Assembly: GCF_000577895.1 (NCBI RefSeq)
Contig: NZ_HG917868.1
Location: forward strand, 1,860,001 to 1,924,000
Length of the DNA: 64,000 nt
Direction of reading: 5' to 3'
Source: Clostridium bornimense
GTDB lineage: Bacteria; Bacillota; Clostridia; Clostridiales; Clostridiaceae
The notes under the pieces were generated by a model. The model ran no database searches. It saw nothing but the letters and a program-made list of their open reading frames with translations, and had not been told where the DNA came from. Within the stretch, counting starts at the first letter, position 1, and every line of letters starts with the position of its first letter. Below are positions 1 through 10,022 of the stretch, piece after piece. The position numbers and the translations under genes are program-made.

Positions 1-633
1 TCTTATAGCATCTAAAAGAGATGTTTTACCATGGTCAACGTGACCCATTACAGTAACTACTGGAGGTCTCTTAACAAGATCTGCTTCATCTTCCTCATCC
101 ATAGTATCTTTTTCTATTACTTTTTCTTCTTTTCTAACTACTAAAACAGTTAATCTATCTGCTAGCTTTTCTGCTAATTTTTCTACAGTTGCAATATCAA
201 TCTCTGCATTTATAGCAGCCATAACTCCCATAAACATAAGTTCTTTTATTACTTCTATAGATGGCATCTTTAACATTTCTGATAATTCTTTTACTGTAAT
301 AGTATCTTCCATCTCTATTACAACTTCACCACTACTATTTTCTTGTTCATCTGATACAGATTCTTCTCTATTTTTGTTTTTATTTCTGTTCTTTTTAACT
401 TTTATAGAATCGTTTAGCATTTCTTCATATTCATCAACTAAACTTTCCCTTTTTTCTTTCTCTTTATTTTTTTCTTCTTCAATTAAATCCTTTATAAGTT
501 CTGCTTCTTCATCTTCAATAGCACTCATATGATTTTTAACTTCAATACCAAACTCACTGGCTAATAATTCTATCAGTTCTTTACTTTGAACATTTAATTC
601 TTTTGCTAATTCATATATTCTTACTTTTGACAA
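1..633 (-). CDS. infB: Translation initiation factor IF-2, N-terminal part (runs off the window)
   Basis: IF-2 is the GTPase that places initiator tRNA on the 30S subunit and drives subunit joining. Only the first 211 codons are inside the window. They show the small N-terminal helical domain (start [13 protein letters not shown]), then a long Lys/Glu-rich linker, and at the window edge the beginning of the G domain with the P-loop [12 protein letters not shown]. The start is TTG at 633, seven bases after a GGAGGTG ribosome binding site; no ATG fits as well. It is the last visible gene of the nusA-infB operon and follows ylxQ by 15 bases. The truncation is only the window boundary. Identification is very secure. 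Confidence 0.97.
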   Translation of the reverse strand, partial: MSKVRIYELAKELNVQSKELIELLASEFGIEVKNHMSAIEDEEAELIKDLIEEEKNKEKEKRESLVDEYEEMLNDSIKVKKNRNKNKNREESVSDEQENSSGEVVIEMEDTITVKELSEMLKMPSIEVIKELMFMGVMAAINAEIDIATVEKLAEKLADRLTVLVVRKEEKVIEKDTMDEEDEADLVKRPPVVTVMGHVDHGKTSLLDAIR

Positions 634-648
634 TAAGATACACCTCCA

Positions 649-960
649 TTAATTACTTTCTTCTATATTCAGTTCTAAAAGTCTATCGCCTATCTTCTTG
701 TCTAAGATACCTATAATATTTATTTCTTCTCTTCCTAAAATAGCTCCTAGCTCTTCTTTGCTATAATCTTCGATAATAGGCACTTTAAATTTTTCACAAT
801 ATACCTTGAACTTTTTCTTTGTATTATCTGATGATTCTTTAGACATAATTACTAAAGATAATTTCTTTAGTTTAATAAATTCCTCTGTCTTATTATATCC
901 TTCACATACATTTCCTGATCTCTTTGCTATACCAAGAAATTGTATAAATTTATTCTGCAT
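649..960 (-). CDS. ylxQ: L7Ae/L30e-family RNA-binding protein YlxQ
   Basis: This 103-residue protein has the fold and length of the L7Ae/L30e/S12e/Gadd45 RNA-binding family (FIQFLGIAKRSGNVCEGYN near the N-terminus, ending with a short beta-alpha unit). Family members bind kink-turn RNA. YlxQ sits in the nusA-infB operon of Gram-positive bacteria, but its exact target is not established. Its start overlaps the end of ylxR by 11 bases, which implies translational coupling. Nothing unusual was seen. The family assignment is firm and the function is inferred. Confidence 0.9.
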   Translation of the reverse strand: MQNKFIQFLGIAKRSGNVCEGYNKTEEFIKLKKLSLVIMSKESSDNTKKKFKVYCEKFKVPIIEDYSKEELGAILGREEINIIGILDKKIGDRLLELNIEESN

Positions 961-1219
961 CGATTATCTCCTTCTTTAATGCCTCATATATATCATCTGT
1001 AAATTTAGTTTCTAGATTTCTCTCTAATCTTTTAGACTTAATAGCCTTCTCAAGACACTCTGCATCATTGCATATATATGCCCCTCTTCCTGGTTTTTTA
1101 CCAACTAAATCTATAGAAACTTCACCTTCTTTATTTCTTACTACTCTAATAAGTTCTTTTTTAGGTTTCATTTCCATACAACCAGTGCACATTCTTTTAG
1201 GTATTTTTTTAACTTTCAT
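950..1219 (-). CDS. ylxR: YlxR family RNA-binding protein (RNase P modulator type)
   Basis: A basic protein of 89 residues with the YlxR (DUF448) signature: the Cys pair in RMCTGCMEMKPKKELIRVVR, the phrase KKPGRGAYIC, and a C-terminal Lys/Arg helix. Family members bind RNA; in Bacillus YlxR (RnpM) has been linked to RNase P activity. The gene lies between nusA and ylxQ, 16 bases after nusA and overlapping ylxQ, in the usual Firmicute order. Family certain, molecular role from the literature on homologues. Confidence 0.93.
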   Translation of the reverse strand: MKVKKIPKRMCTGCMEMKPKKELIRVVRNKEGEVSIDLVGKKPGRGAYICNDAECLEKAIKSKRLERNLETKFTDDIYEALKKEIIDAE

Positions 1220-1235
1220 AAAAATCCACCTACTT

Positions 1236-2288
1236 TTATTCTTCTACTTTTTTACTTTTTATATCTATCTTCCAACCAGTTAACTTAGCAGCAAGTCTTA
1301 CGTTTTGACCTTCCTTACCAATTGCTAATGATAATTGACTTTCATCAACAACAACTACTGCTTCTTTATTTTCTTCATCTGTTATAATTACTTCCAATAC
1401 ATTTGCAGGAGATAACGCATTTGAAATATATTCTTCTGGTAGCTTACTCCATTTAATTATATCTATCTTTTCATTTTTTAATTCATTAACAATATTTTGT
1501 ACTCTAGTTCCTTTAGGACCAACACAAGCACCCATTGCATCTACATCTTCATCATTAGAATAAACAGCAATTTTTGTTCTAGAACCTGGTTCTCTAGCTA
1601 TAGACTTAATTTCAACTGTTCCATCATATATTTCTGGTACTTCTAATTCAAATAATCTTTTAACTAAATCCTTATGAGTTCTTGATACAACTACTTGTGC
1701 ACCTTTTGTTGTATTTTTAACTTCTACAACATATAGTTTTATTTGTTCATTGAACTTATAATCCTCACCTGGAATTTGTTCATTTGGTCCTAAAACAGTT
1801 TCTATTTTATCTAAATTTAATAAAATAGTATTTTTATCTTTTCTAAGTACTGTTCCTGTTATTAAGTCATGTTCTTTTTGAATATAATAATTATATATAT
1901 TAGCTCTCTCAGCTTCCTTGATTCTTTGAATAACCACTTGTCTTGCTGATTGTGCAGCCACTCTACCAAAATCTTTTGGAGTAACTTCAATATTAACTAC
2001 TTCACCAATTTCATATCTTGGATCTATTTGTTTAGCATCTTCAAGGGAAATTTCACAAACATCATTTTCTACATATTCAACTATATTTTTTCTTGCGTAA
2101 ATATGATTTTCTCCTGTCTCCCTATTTATTTCTATAACAACATTTTGATTTCCTTCACCATTTTTAGATGAATAATTTTTCTTATATGCTGCAATTAATG
2201 CATCCTCTAAAGTAGTAAATATAAAATCTTCACTTATCTCTTTACTCTTAGCAATTTCTTTTAATGCCTCAATAAACTCTGCATTCAT
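1236..2288 (-). CDS. nusA: Transcription termination/antitermination factor NusA
   Basis: NusA binds RNA polymerase and nascent RNA and modulates pausing, termination and antitermination. The 350-residue length is the short Gram-positive form without the acidic repeats of proteobacteria. The order is an N-terminal polymerase-binding domain (1-130), an S1 domain (about 135-200, DLITGTVLRKDKNTILLNL), and two KH domains (about 230-345) with the GxxG loops GPKGTR and GKEGQN. The start ATG follows GGAGGTAAAAAA. It lies 12 bases downstream of rimP in the same operon. No anomalies. Confidence 0.98.
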   Translation of the reverse strand: MNAEFIEALKEIAKSKEISEDFIFTTLEDALIAAYKKNYSSKNGEGNQNVVIEINRETGENHIYARKNIVEYVENDVCEISLEDAKQIDPRYEIGEVVNIEVTPKDFGRVAAQSARQVVIQRIKEAERANIYNYYIQKEHDLITGTVLRKDKNTILLNLDKIETVLGPNEQIPGEDYKFNEQIKLYVVEVKNTTKGAQVVVSRTHKDLVKRLFELEVPEIYDGTVEIKSIAREPGSRTKIAVYSNDEDVDAMGACVGPKGTRVQNIVNELKNEKIDIIKWSKLPEEYISNALSPANVLEVIITDEENKEAVVVVDESQLSLAIGKEGQNVRLAAKLTGWKIDIKSKKVEE

Positions 2289-2300
2289 TTTTTTACCTCC

Positions 2301-2780
2301 TTAATTCTCCCCACTAAAACTAAAGTTATTTAAATTAATTATTTTTATCTTTTCTCTTGGAACTTCTAAATTCTCACCATCTACACTTAAAATAACATTA
2401 TTTATATCAAAAGATTTTAATATTCCTGTAAATTTCTTTTTACCTTTGAATACACTCTTAGTTTTTATATCAACTTGTTCTCCTGTATATCTTTTTAAAT
2501 GTTCATCGGTAAATAATGTTCTAAAAATTCCTGGAGATGAAACCTCAAGAAAATATTTATCTTCTATAGGATCATTTTCATCCATTAATTCGCTTACCCT
2601 ACGACTAACCATTTCGCAGTCACTAAGGCCTACACCACCATCTTCTTTATCTATGTAGATTCTTAAATAATTTTCGCCTGCTTCTTTTACATACTCAACA
2701 TGATATAAAATATATCCTCTTTCTTCTACTATTGGTTTAACTAAATCAGTGATTCTTTGTAAAAATACATCTCCGTTCAT
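2301..2780 (-). CDS. rimP: Ribosome maturation factor RimP
   Basis: RimP assists 30S subunit assembly. The 159-residue protein has the N-terminal alpha/beta domain (YILYHVEYVKEAGENYLRIYIDKEDGGVGLSDCEMVSRRVSELMD, with the conserved acidic-glycine region and the SPG motif in LEVSSPGI) and a C-terminal SH3-like barrel. It is the first gene of the rimP-nusA-ylxR-ylxQ-infB operon, the standard arrangement. A terminator for the preceding polC gene lies 60 bases upstream, so a promoter must lie in the roughly 60 AT-rich bases between them. Confidence 0.97.
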   Translation of the reverse strand: MNGDVFLQRITDLVKPIVEERGYILYHVEYVKEAGENYLRIYIDKEDGGVGLSDCEMVSRRVSELMDENDPIEDKYFLEVSSPGIFRTLFTDEHLKRYTGEQVDIKTKSVFKGKKKFTGILKSFDINNVILSVDGENLEVPREKIKIINLNNFSFSGEN

Positions 2781-2840
2781 ATTTATCCCTCCTTACTATA
2801 TAGCATTTACAAAAACCCTATAAATATTTAACAAACAAAC

Positions 2841-2866
2841 AAAAGAGCGGGATTACCCACTCTTTA
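2841..2866 (-). terminator. Intrinsic terminator after polC
   Basis: On the minus strand a 10-bp stem (one G-T wobble) with a TAAT loop is followed by a T-rich run. It lies about 75 bases past the polC stop codon and before rimP, separating the two transcripts. Confidence 0.85.
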
Positions 2867-2939
2867 TGTCATAACTTATATTCGTTTTTATTATTTCCAT
2901 AGTAACACATCTATAAACAAATATCAACCCTTTTACTAT

Positions 2940-5900
2940 TTATAGACTAAATAGTGATAATTGGTTAGTATCTGGAAGTCCTTCTAAGCATCCATGTTCA
3001 TCTAATGTTTCAATAACTGTTTTAGATACTTTAGCTCTATTTCTTAGATCTTCTTTAGAAATAAATTCTCCATCTTTTGCGGCTTCAAATATACTTTTTG
3101 CAGCATTTTCTCCTACTCCATTTAATGCGCTTATAGGCATTCTTATACTATCATCTTCTATAATAAACTTATTTGCATCAGATTTATATATATCCACTTT
3201 TAAGAATTTTATACCCCTCTTATACATTTCATAACATATTTCAAGAGTTGTAAGCAATCCTTTATCTTTTACAGAAAGTTCAGCAGAATTATTAAATTCA
3301 TCTATTTTTGCTTTTATAGTCATTTCACCTTTTATTATTAAATTACCATCAAAATCATCGCCTCTTACTGTAAAATAAGTGGCATAATATGCCCTAGGGT
3401 AATATACCTTAAAATACGCAATTCGAACTGCCATCATACAGTAAGCTACTGCGTGCCCTTTAGGGAACATGTATTTTATTCTTTTACAAGATTCAATATA
3501 CCAATCAGGAACATTATGCTCTCTCATTAGTGCTTCATTTTCTTCTGATAACCCTTTACCTTTTCTTACCTTCTCCATTATATTAAATGCTTCTTTCGGC
3601 GGAAGTCCTTGGTATATTAAATACACCATAATATCATCTCTTGTAGCAATACAATCTTTAAGTGTTGTATATCCTTCCTTTATAAAGTACTGAGCATTAT
3701 TAAGCCATACATCTGTTCCATGAGATAGTCCTGATATTCTCACTATATCAGCAAAAGTATGTGGCTGAGTATCTACAAGCATTTGTCTAACAAATTTAGT
3801 ACCAAACTCAGGCAATCCATAACTTCCCACTTCACATTCTAATTCCTCTCTAGTTAATCCTAAAGCTTCTGGTGATGTAAACAAACTCATAACTTTAGGA
3901 TCCCCAAGAGGAATAGATTTAGGATCTACTCCTGTTAAATCTTGCAACATCCTTAGTACCGTAGGATCGTCATGACCAAGTATATCTAATTTTAATAGTC
4001 TTCCACTTATAGAGTGATAATCAAAATGAGTAGTTACAATATCTGAAGTTGGATCATCTGCAGGTCTCTGCACTGGTGTAAAGTTATAAATTTCATTATC
4101 TGCAGGTACAACCATTATTCCACCTGGATGCTGCCCTGTTGTTCTCTTAACCCCTGTACATCCTTGCGATAATCTTTCTATCTCTGCTGATGAAACAACA
4201 ATCTCCTTTTCGTCTAAATACTTTTTAACAAACCCATATGCTGTTTTATCTGCTATAGTACCAATTGTCCCAGCTTTAAAAGTATGTCCTTCTCCAAATA
4301 ATACTTCACAATATTTATGAATATCACCTTGGTTATCTCCAGAGAAGTTAAGATCTATATCTGGCTCTTTATCACCTTCAAATCCTAAGAATGTTTCGAA
4401 GGGAATATCGTGTCCATCCTTATTGAGTATTGCTCCACACTTAGGACATTCCTTATCTGGCAAATCTGCTCCTGAAGCTACAGAACCATCATCAAAAAAG
4501 TGAGAATATTTACACTCTGGACATACATAATGAGGTGGTAATCCATTAACTTCTGTAATCCCTGACATAGTAGCTACAAAGGAAGATCCAACAGAGCCTC
4601 TAGACCCAACTAAATATCCATCTGAATATGATTTAGCCACTAGTTTCTGTGCTATAAGATACAACACTGCATATCCATTATTTATAATAGAATTTAACTC
4701 TTTATCTAGTCTCTTTTGCACTATATCCGGTAAGTTATCTCCATATATTGAATGAACCTTATTTAAAGTCATTTCTCTAAGTTCTTCCTCAGCACCATCT
4801 ATTTTAGGTGGAAAAGTCTCATCTGGAATGGGCTTAATAACCTCAACAATGTCCGCAATTTTATTAGGATTTTTTATAACTACTTCATAAGCTTCATCTC
4901 TACCTAAATAACTAAATTCATCTAACATTTCATTAGTTGTCTTAAAATAAAGTGGTGGCTGATTTTCAGCATCAGAAAATCCTTTACCAGCCATTAGTAT
5001 TTTTCTAAATACACTATCTTCTGGATCAAGGAAATGTACATCTCCTGTTGCCACTACAGGCTTATTATATTTTTTACCTAAATTATATATTCTTTTATTA
5101 ATTTCTCTAAGCTCATCAGCATCTTTTACTATACCTTTCTCAATCATAAACTCATTATTACCAACTGGTTGTATTTCTAAGTAATCATAGAAAGATATGA
5201 TTTTTTCCATTTCCTCATCACTTCTGCCGAGCATAATCTCTTTATATACCTCACCAGCTTCACAAGCTGAACCAATCATCAGACCTTCCCTTAAAGAGGA
5301 AATTACTGACTTAGGCATTCTAGGTGTCCTAAAGAAATACTTTAAATTTGACTCTGAAATAATCTTATATAAATTTTTACATCCCAATTGATTTGTTGCA
5401 AAAATAATTATATGATGACTAGGTAACTTTTTCACATCAGTATTACTTATATACTTATCGTTTAAGTCATTTAAAGAAATTATATTATCTTCTTTTAATA
5501 CCTTAAAAGAATGTAGTAATATTTCTGCTGTAGCCTCTGCATCATCTACAGCTCTATGATGATTTTCTAAAGAAATTCCAAGATGTTTACAAATTAAATT
5601 TAATTTGTATCTCTTTAAATCTGGATATAAAAATTTACTTAATGGAATTGTATCCATTATCCCATTATCAAAAGTTATACCTAAATCTTTATAATTTTTC
5701 TTTATAAAAGATGTGTCAAAAGGAGCATTATGAGCCACTAAAATAGTACCTTTAGTAAATTCTCTAAACTTTTCCAAAACCACATCAATAGTATCAGCAT
5801 CTCTTACCATATCATCAGTTATTCCTGTAAGCTCTATTATTTTTGCAGGGATACTTACCTCAGGGTTTACAAAATGAGAAAATCTATCTACTATACTACC

Positions 5901-7265
5901 ATTTTTAACTTTTACGGCACCAATCTCTATTATCTTATCATTAATTGATGAAAAGCCCGTAGTTTCTATATCAAATACTACAAATTCACTATCAATGGTC
6001 TCATTTCCAGGATTAATTACAATAGGCTCCCCATCATTTACAACATATCCCTCTACACCATATATCACCTTTATATTATTTTTCTTAGCGGCATCCATAG
6101 CTTCTGGAAATCCTTGAACTACGCCATGATCTGTCAAAGCAATTGCTTTATGTCCCCATTTTGCTGCTCTTTCTACTAACTTGCTTATAGGAGTCATACC
6201 ATCCATAGCACTCATTGTACTATGGAGATGCAATTCTACCCTCTTTTCTGTTGATGTATCCATTCTCTCTACCTTTTTAGAAAGATTTATATCTCTACAA
6301 GAAACAGTAACTTCTCTTGCAAAGGAATCGTAGGCAGCTTCACCTCTTAATATAAGATGCATACCTTTCTTTATATTTTCTAATAACTCATCAGCGGTAT
6401 CTCCTTTTGGAAATACCTTTACTATAATTGATGATGTATGGTCTGTTACAAATAAAGAGATTATTTTTCTTCCAGCTTTAGTTTCAAAAACATCAATTTT
6501 GAATAAATCTCCTTTTATCGTTACATAACCAGATCCCATATTTATATCTGCAATCTTAGTTATTTCTTCAACAACAATCTTTTTACCATATAAAGTATTT
6601 TCATCTTTTGGTTCACTCTTACGTCCTTTTTGCATATATGGATTTGAAGGTTTTTCTTTACTTTGAGTATTTTCTTTACTCTTATTTTCCTTTTTCAATT
6701 CTCCTGCAGATTTTATAACCTTAGATATAATTTCTCTGCTTTCCTCTTCCCTATCCTTTATATAAATTTCCATAGCTTTCTCATCAAAACTAAAAGAAAA
6801 ACTAGTATTAACTCCAAATAACTCTTTTGCTTTTTCTTTTAAAAATAAATCAATCCTATTATCCTGCAAATATTGAAATATAAACTTACTATCAACAATA
6901 AGTTTAACATCATCATCATTAACTACTTTTTCACAGCAACTTAAAGCCCTATATAATACTTTCTTTTTTTCCAAAGTTAAATGTATAAAATCACTCCAGT
7001 AGTTATTTGTCAATTGATCTAATGTTATGTTACTAAGATCTTTAGAATATAGAACATCACAATCATCAAATATTCCTATATTCTCTATAACTATTTTTTT
7101 TACAGCATATACCACAGTATCATCTATATCATCTTTACCTTTTAATAATACTCTTAGGCGCTGGCTCTTTTTTAAAAATTGAAACTTACTTACCTTGATA
7201 TTTAATGCTTTTAAAATTTTATCTTCATCTATTGCTAAATTAACTTTTTCAACCAGCCTTTCCAT
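2940..7265 (-). CDS. polC: DNA polymerase III alpha subunit, PolC type
   Basis: The main replicative polymerase of low-GC Gram-positive bacteria, 1441 residues as expected for PolC. Visible in order: N-terminal domains; an OB fold (about 230-330); the first half of the PHP domain ([18 protein letters not shown], near 345); an inserted DnaQ-type 3'-5' exonuclease ([12 protein letters not shown] near 430, with HNAPFDTSF and [10 protein letters not shown] completing the DEDDh set); the rest of PHP; and the polymerase core with [35 protein letters not shown] (catalytic Asp) and [10 protein letters not shown]. The embedded exonuclease distinguishes PolC from DnaE. It starts 21 bases after ispG and ends at a clear terminator. 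Confidence 0.99.
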   Translation of the reverse strand: MERLVEKVNLAIDEDKILKALNIKVSKFQFLKKSQRLRVLLKGKDDIDDTVVYAVKKIVIENIGIFDDCDVLYSKDLSNITLDQLTNNYWSDFIHLTLEKKKVLYRALSCCEKVVNDDDVKLIVDSKFIFQYLQDNRIDLFLKEKAKELFGVNTSFSFSFDEKAMEIYIKDREEESREIISKVIKSAGELKKENKSKENTQSKEKPSNPYMQKGRKSEPKDENTLYGKKIVVEEITKIADINMGSGYVTIKGDLFKIDVFETKAGRKIISLFVTDHTSSIIVKVFPKGDTADELLENIKKGMHLILRGEAAYDSFAREVTVSCRDINLSKKVERMDTSTEKRVELHLHSTMSAMDGMTPISKLVERAAKWGHKAIALTDHGVVQGFPEAMDAAKKNNIKVIYGVEGYVVNDGEPIVINPGNETIDSEFVVFDIETTGFSSINDKIIEIGAVKVKNGSIVDRFSHFVNPEVSIPAKIIELTGITDDMVRDADTIDVVLEKFREFTKGTILVAHNAPFDTSFIKKNYKDLGITFDNGIMDTIPLSKFLYPDLKRYKLNLICKHLGISLENHHRAVDDAEATAEILLHSFKVLKEDNIISLNDLNDKYISNTDVKKLPSHHIIIFATNQLGCKNLYKIISESNLKYFFRTPRMPKSVISSLREGLMIGSACEAGEVYKEIMLGRSDEEMEKIISFYDYLEIQPVGNNEFMIEKGIVKDADELREINKRIYNLGKKYNKPVVATGDVHFLDPEDSVFRKILMAGKGFSDAENQPPLYFKTTNEMLDEFSYLGRDEAYEVVIKNPNKIADIVEVIKPIPDETFPPKIDGAEEELREMTLNKVHSIYGDNLPDIVQKRLDKELNSIINNGYAVLYLIAQKLVAKSYSDGYLVGSRGSVGSSFVATMSGITEVNGLPPHYVCPECKYSHFFDDGSVASGADLPDKECPKCGAILNKDGHDIPFETFLGFEGDKEPDIDLNFSGDNQGDIHKYCEVLFGEGHTFKAGTIGTIADKTAYGFVKKYLDEKEIVVSSAEIERLSQGCTGVKRTTGQHPGGIMVVPADNEIYNFTPVQRPADDPTSDIVTTHFDYHSISGRLLKLDILGHDDPTVLRMLQDLTGVDPKSIPLGDPKVMSLFTSPEALGLTREELECEVGSYGLPEFGTKFVRQMLVDTQPHTFADIVRISGLSHGTDVWLNNAQYFIKEGYTTLKDCIATRDDIMVYLIYQGLPPKEAFNIMEKVRKGKGLSEENEALMREHNVPDWYIESCKRIKYMFPKGHAVAYCMMAVRIAYFKVYYPRAYYATYFTVRGDDFDGNLIIKGEMTIKAKIDEFNNSAELSVKDKGLLTTLEICYEMYKRGIKFLKVDIYKSDANKFIIEDDSIRMPISALNGVGENAAKSIFEAAKDGEFISKEDLRNRAKVSKTVIETLDEHGCLEGLPDTNQLSLFSL

Positions 7266-7286
7266 ACCTCTCCTCCATTTGTAAAT

Positions 7287-8336
7287 CTATAGAGCTTCTA
7301 TCTCCTTCATTAGTTCATCTACCAATTCTTCTTCTTTACATTTCTTTACTATTACACCTTTTCTAAAGATTATACCCTCTCCTTTTCCTCCAGCAATACC
7401 AATATCTGCTTCTCTTGCTTCTCCTGGACCATTTACTACACATCCCATTACCGCTACTTTAATATCCTTATTCACAGCTGCTAATTTTTTCTCTACTGTA
7501 TTAGCTATTCCTATTAAGTCTATCTCTGTTCTCCCACAGGTCGGACATGATATAAATTCAAGGCCACCTTTTCTAATTTCAAGAGCCTTTAACACTTCAA
7601 TAGCTACCTTAACCTCTTCTGTTGGATCTCCTGTCAAAGATACCCTAAGAGTGTCTCCAATTCCTTCACTTAATAATGCACCTAATCCTACTGATGACTT
7701 TATAGTTCCCCTAAAAGGTGTACCTGCCTCTGTCACCCCTAAATGAACAGGATAATTACTTTTTTCTGAGAATAATCTATAAGATTCTATCATCATTTTT
7801 ACATTAGCAGATTTTATAGATACAACTATATCATCAAAATTCACATTTTCTAGCATTTCTATACTTTTTAAAGCACTTTCCACCAATGCTTCAGCTTTTA
7901 CTGAACCATACTTATTTAATATATCTTTTTCTAAAGATCCTGAATTTACCCCAACCCTTATTGGAATATTTTTCTCTTTAGCTGCTTTTGCAACTTCTTC
8001 TAGCTTCCACTGAGCTCCTATATTTCCTGGATTAACTCTAAGCTTAGCAACACCATTTTCTATAGCCTTTAATGCTAATCTATAATCAAAATGAATATCA
8101 GCAACTATAGGAATATCAATATTAGATGTTATAATTTTCAAAGCTTCCGCTGCCTCCATATCTGGAACAGCACATCTAACTATATCTACTCCCGCTGCTC
8201 TTAAAGATCTTATTTGCTCTAAAGTCTTATCTGCATCTCTAGTATCGGTATTTGTCATAGATTGTATTGAAATAGGAGCATCTCCCCCTATATATAAATT
8301 CCCAACTTTAACTTTCTTAGTAATTCTTCTTTCCAT
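7287..8336 (-). CDS. ispG: 4-hydroxy-3-methylbut-2-enyl diphosphate synthase (flavodoxin/ferredoxin-dependent)
   Basis: IspG converts methylerythritol cyclodiphosphate to HMBPP in the MEP isoprenoid pathway and carries a 4Fe-4S cluster. The protein shows the N-terminal TIM-barrel phrases (SIQSMTNTDTRD, VRCAVPDMEAAEALK, RVNPGNIG) and the cluster-binding region near the C-terminus with CPTCGRTEIDL and MGCVVNGPGEA. I chose the ATG at 8336 because AAAGGTG lies at the right distance; a GTG nine bases upstream is too close to it. Dxr and the lipid enzymes CdsA and UppS lie nearby, but a 640-bp repeat-bearing gap separates ispG from rseP. Confidence 0.97.
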   Translation of the reverse strand: MERRITKKVKVGNLYIGGDAPISIQSMTNTDTRDADKTLEQIRSLRAAGVDIVRCAVPDMEAAEALKIITSNIDIPIVADIHFDYRLALKAIENGVAKLRVNPGNIGAQWKLEEVAKAAKEKNIPIRVGVNSGSLEKDILNKYGSVKAEALVESALKSIEMLENVNFDDIVVSIKSANVKMMIESYRLFSEKSNYPVHLGVTEAGTPFRGTIKSSVGLGALLSEGIGDTLRVSLTGDPTEEVKVAIEVLKALEIRKGGLEFISCPTCGRTEIDLIGIANTVEKKLAAVNKDIKVAVMGCVVNGPGEAREADIGIAGGKGEGIIFRKGVIVKKCKEEELVDELMKEIEAL

Positions 8337-8427
8337 TCTATTCACCTTTATATTAATTATTTTTATTTTAAAATCAATTGTATATAAAATTATATAGTTT
8401 ATTTACTATAAATTCAAATCATAATAT

Positions 8428-8917
8428 AATTCACAATTCCCAATTCACAATTTGCAATTGTTGTTAATTTTCCCCTGTGGGAAAAATATTATAGTCCTGC
8501 GGACAGCAAAGTATTTTCATATTTACTATAGATTCAGAAACTTTAATCCAATCTTCATGAAAGTGCAACTTTCATTATGGCAATATATTTATGTGTTTTA
8601 CACGTATATATAACTATTATAATTAAGTGTTGTTTTTTGATACGATACTATAAAAATACTTGTCCTATGTAATCACCTCATTAAAATTACCACCACTTAA
8701 CTATAACAGATATTAATATCAACATAACCATATATATGATTACAAATATTAATCTATCAGCTACATGAAGGTGCAACCTTCATTAGCCCCCTGTAATGTC
8801 CCCTCTAGCAAATGTAACTAACTTAAGAAAACTAGTCTAATCTACACCCCTAACTTAAGCACTTACAATTCAAGAAATTCCGCAGGAATTTCCTCCTTCA
8901 CTGTGCACTGTGCACTG
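8428..8917 (+). repeat. Heptad-flanked structured repeat, copy A (long, composite)
   Basis: This fills most of the 636-bp gap between ispG and rseP and has no plausible ORF. The left end is an exact run of 7-bp units (AATTCAC, AATTCCC, AATTCAC, AATTTGC, AATT, 8428-8459). The right end has GTGCACT twice (8903-8916). Inside are palindromic hairpins: TTTTCCC/GGGAAAA at 8468-8485; GTCC/GGAC at 8494-8504; ATGAAAG/CTTTCAT at 8557-8575; ATGAAGG/CCTTCAT at 8765-8783; and GAAATTCC/GGAATTTC with a GCA loop at 8874-8892. A 30-nt conserved motif lies at 8690-8719, and a relative of it appears inverted at about 8612-8637. The doubled hairpin and opposed motifs suggest two elements joined. Strand is arbitrary. 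Confidence 0.85.
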
Positions 8918-8929
8918 AATCTACGCACT

Positions 8930-8961
8930 AAAAAAGCTGCCACATTCTCTCTGCGACAGCC
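8930..8961 (-). terminator. Intrinsic terminator after rseP
   Basis: On the minus strand GCTGTCGCAG pairs with CTG/GGCAGC-type sequence around a short loop and is followed by six T residues. It lies 22 bases past the rseP stop. The same hairpin type recurs after cdsA and the YitT gene, and in each case heptad repeat sequence lies directly beside it. Confidence 0.85.
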
Positions 8962-8982
8962 TCTATTCATCCTGTTTCTATA

Positions 8983-10011
8983 TTATTGTAAACTTACAGG
9001 AAAAAATATATCTTTTATTGTAACTAGTAACATGAGCCCCATGAGAATTGCAAATCCAACACTGGTTATCTTCTGTATAGTTTCAATTCTAAATCTCTTA
9101 CCTGTTATAAGCTCTATTAAGTATATTGTTGTGCTACCACCATCTAATGCAGGAAATGGAATAAGATTAAATATTGCTAGTTGAAGACTTATTACTGCTA
9201 CTAAATATAATAAATTTATCCACCCTGCTTGTGCTGATTCTACACTAAGTCTTACTATTGTAACTGGCCCACCAAGATCAGTTTTGAAATTTCCATGACC
9301 AGTTACTAAATTTCCAATTGTTTTAAAAGTAAGTTTAGTAAATGATATCATTTGATTTCCAGCCCTTGTGAAACTTTCTCCTACAGTTAAGTTTCTTGCA
9401 GTCTTAAATGTAATTCCCATGATATATTTATCTTGGTCTTTATCAAAAGTAGGTTTTATAGTAAACTCTTTAACTTCATCACCACGCTTTACCTCAATAT
9501 TTATATCTTCCCCATTATTTTTAGAAAGCTGATCTTGTAAATCTTCATATATTTTTATACTAGTTCCATTAATTTTTGTTATAGTATCTCCTGATAAAAC
9601 ACCTGCTTCTTTTGCTGGTGAAGTTTCTGAAAAACCGTTAATTTCTAAAGAAGGATATCCTCCAATATTAAATGTTACAACAGTCAACAATAATAATGCT
9701 GTTACTAGGTTCATAAACGGCCCTGCAACGGCTATAAAAATCTTCTTCCAAGGATGCTTAGTAAAATGTGAATCTTTTTCATCTATCTCATCATTCATTC
9801 CATACAATTGGACATAACCACCCATTGGTATCCAACCTATTGAATATTCTGTTCCGCCCATAACCTTGGTAAAAAGAGGTCTACCAAAGAAAATAGAAAA
9901 TTTCTCTACTCTTACTCCAACAAGCTTTGCTGCAACTAAATGACCTGCTTCATGAATAAGAATCAAAAAGCAGAATGCTAACATAGCTTTTAATATATTT
10001 AATACTACCAA
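8983..10011 (-). CDS. rseP: Site-2 intramembrane zinc metalloprotease RseP/RasP
   Basis: A membrane protease that cleaves transmembrane anti-sigma factors and signal-peptide remnants. The 342-residue protein has the catalytic HEAGH motif inside the first membrane helix (residues about 21-25), a second helix near 90-110, one PDZ domain (about 115-195, with PAKEAGVLSGDTITKINGT), and the C-terminal NLIPFPALDGGS motif that supplies the third zinc ligand, followed by a final helix. The start is TTG at 10011 after AAGGGGTG. It is 11 bases downstream of dxr, the usual dxr-rseP pairing. Confidence 0.97.
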   Translation of the reverse strand: MVVLNILKAMLAFCFLILIHEAGHLVAAKLVGVRVEKFSIFFGRPLFTKVMGGTEYSIGWIPMGGYVQLYGMNDEIDEKDSHFTKHPWKKIFIAVAGPFMNLVTALLLLTVVTFNIGGYPSLEINGFSETSPAKEAGVLSGDTITKINGTSIKIYEDLQDQLSKNNGEDINIEVKRGDEVKEFTIKPTFDKDQDKYIMGITFKTARNLTVGESFTRAGNQMISFTKLTFKTIGNLVTGHGNFKTDLGGPVTIVRLSVESAQAGWINLLYLVAVISLQLAIFNLIPFPALDGGSTTIYLIELITGKRFRIETIQKITSVGFAILMGLMLLVTIKDIFFPVSLQ

Positions 10012-10022
10012 AAAATCACCCC

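Noticed and set aside
8428-8460. Heptad arrays as CRISPR-like repeats
   Set aside because: Units are only 7 bp, directly adjacent without spacers, and no cas genes are present.
8903-9184. Plus-strand ORF starting in repeat copy A and running into rseP
   Set aside because: It overlaps the rseP terminator and coding region on the opposite strand and matches no family.
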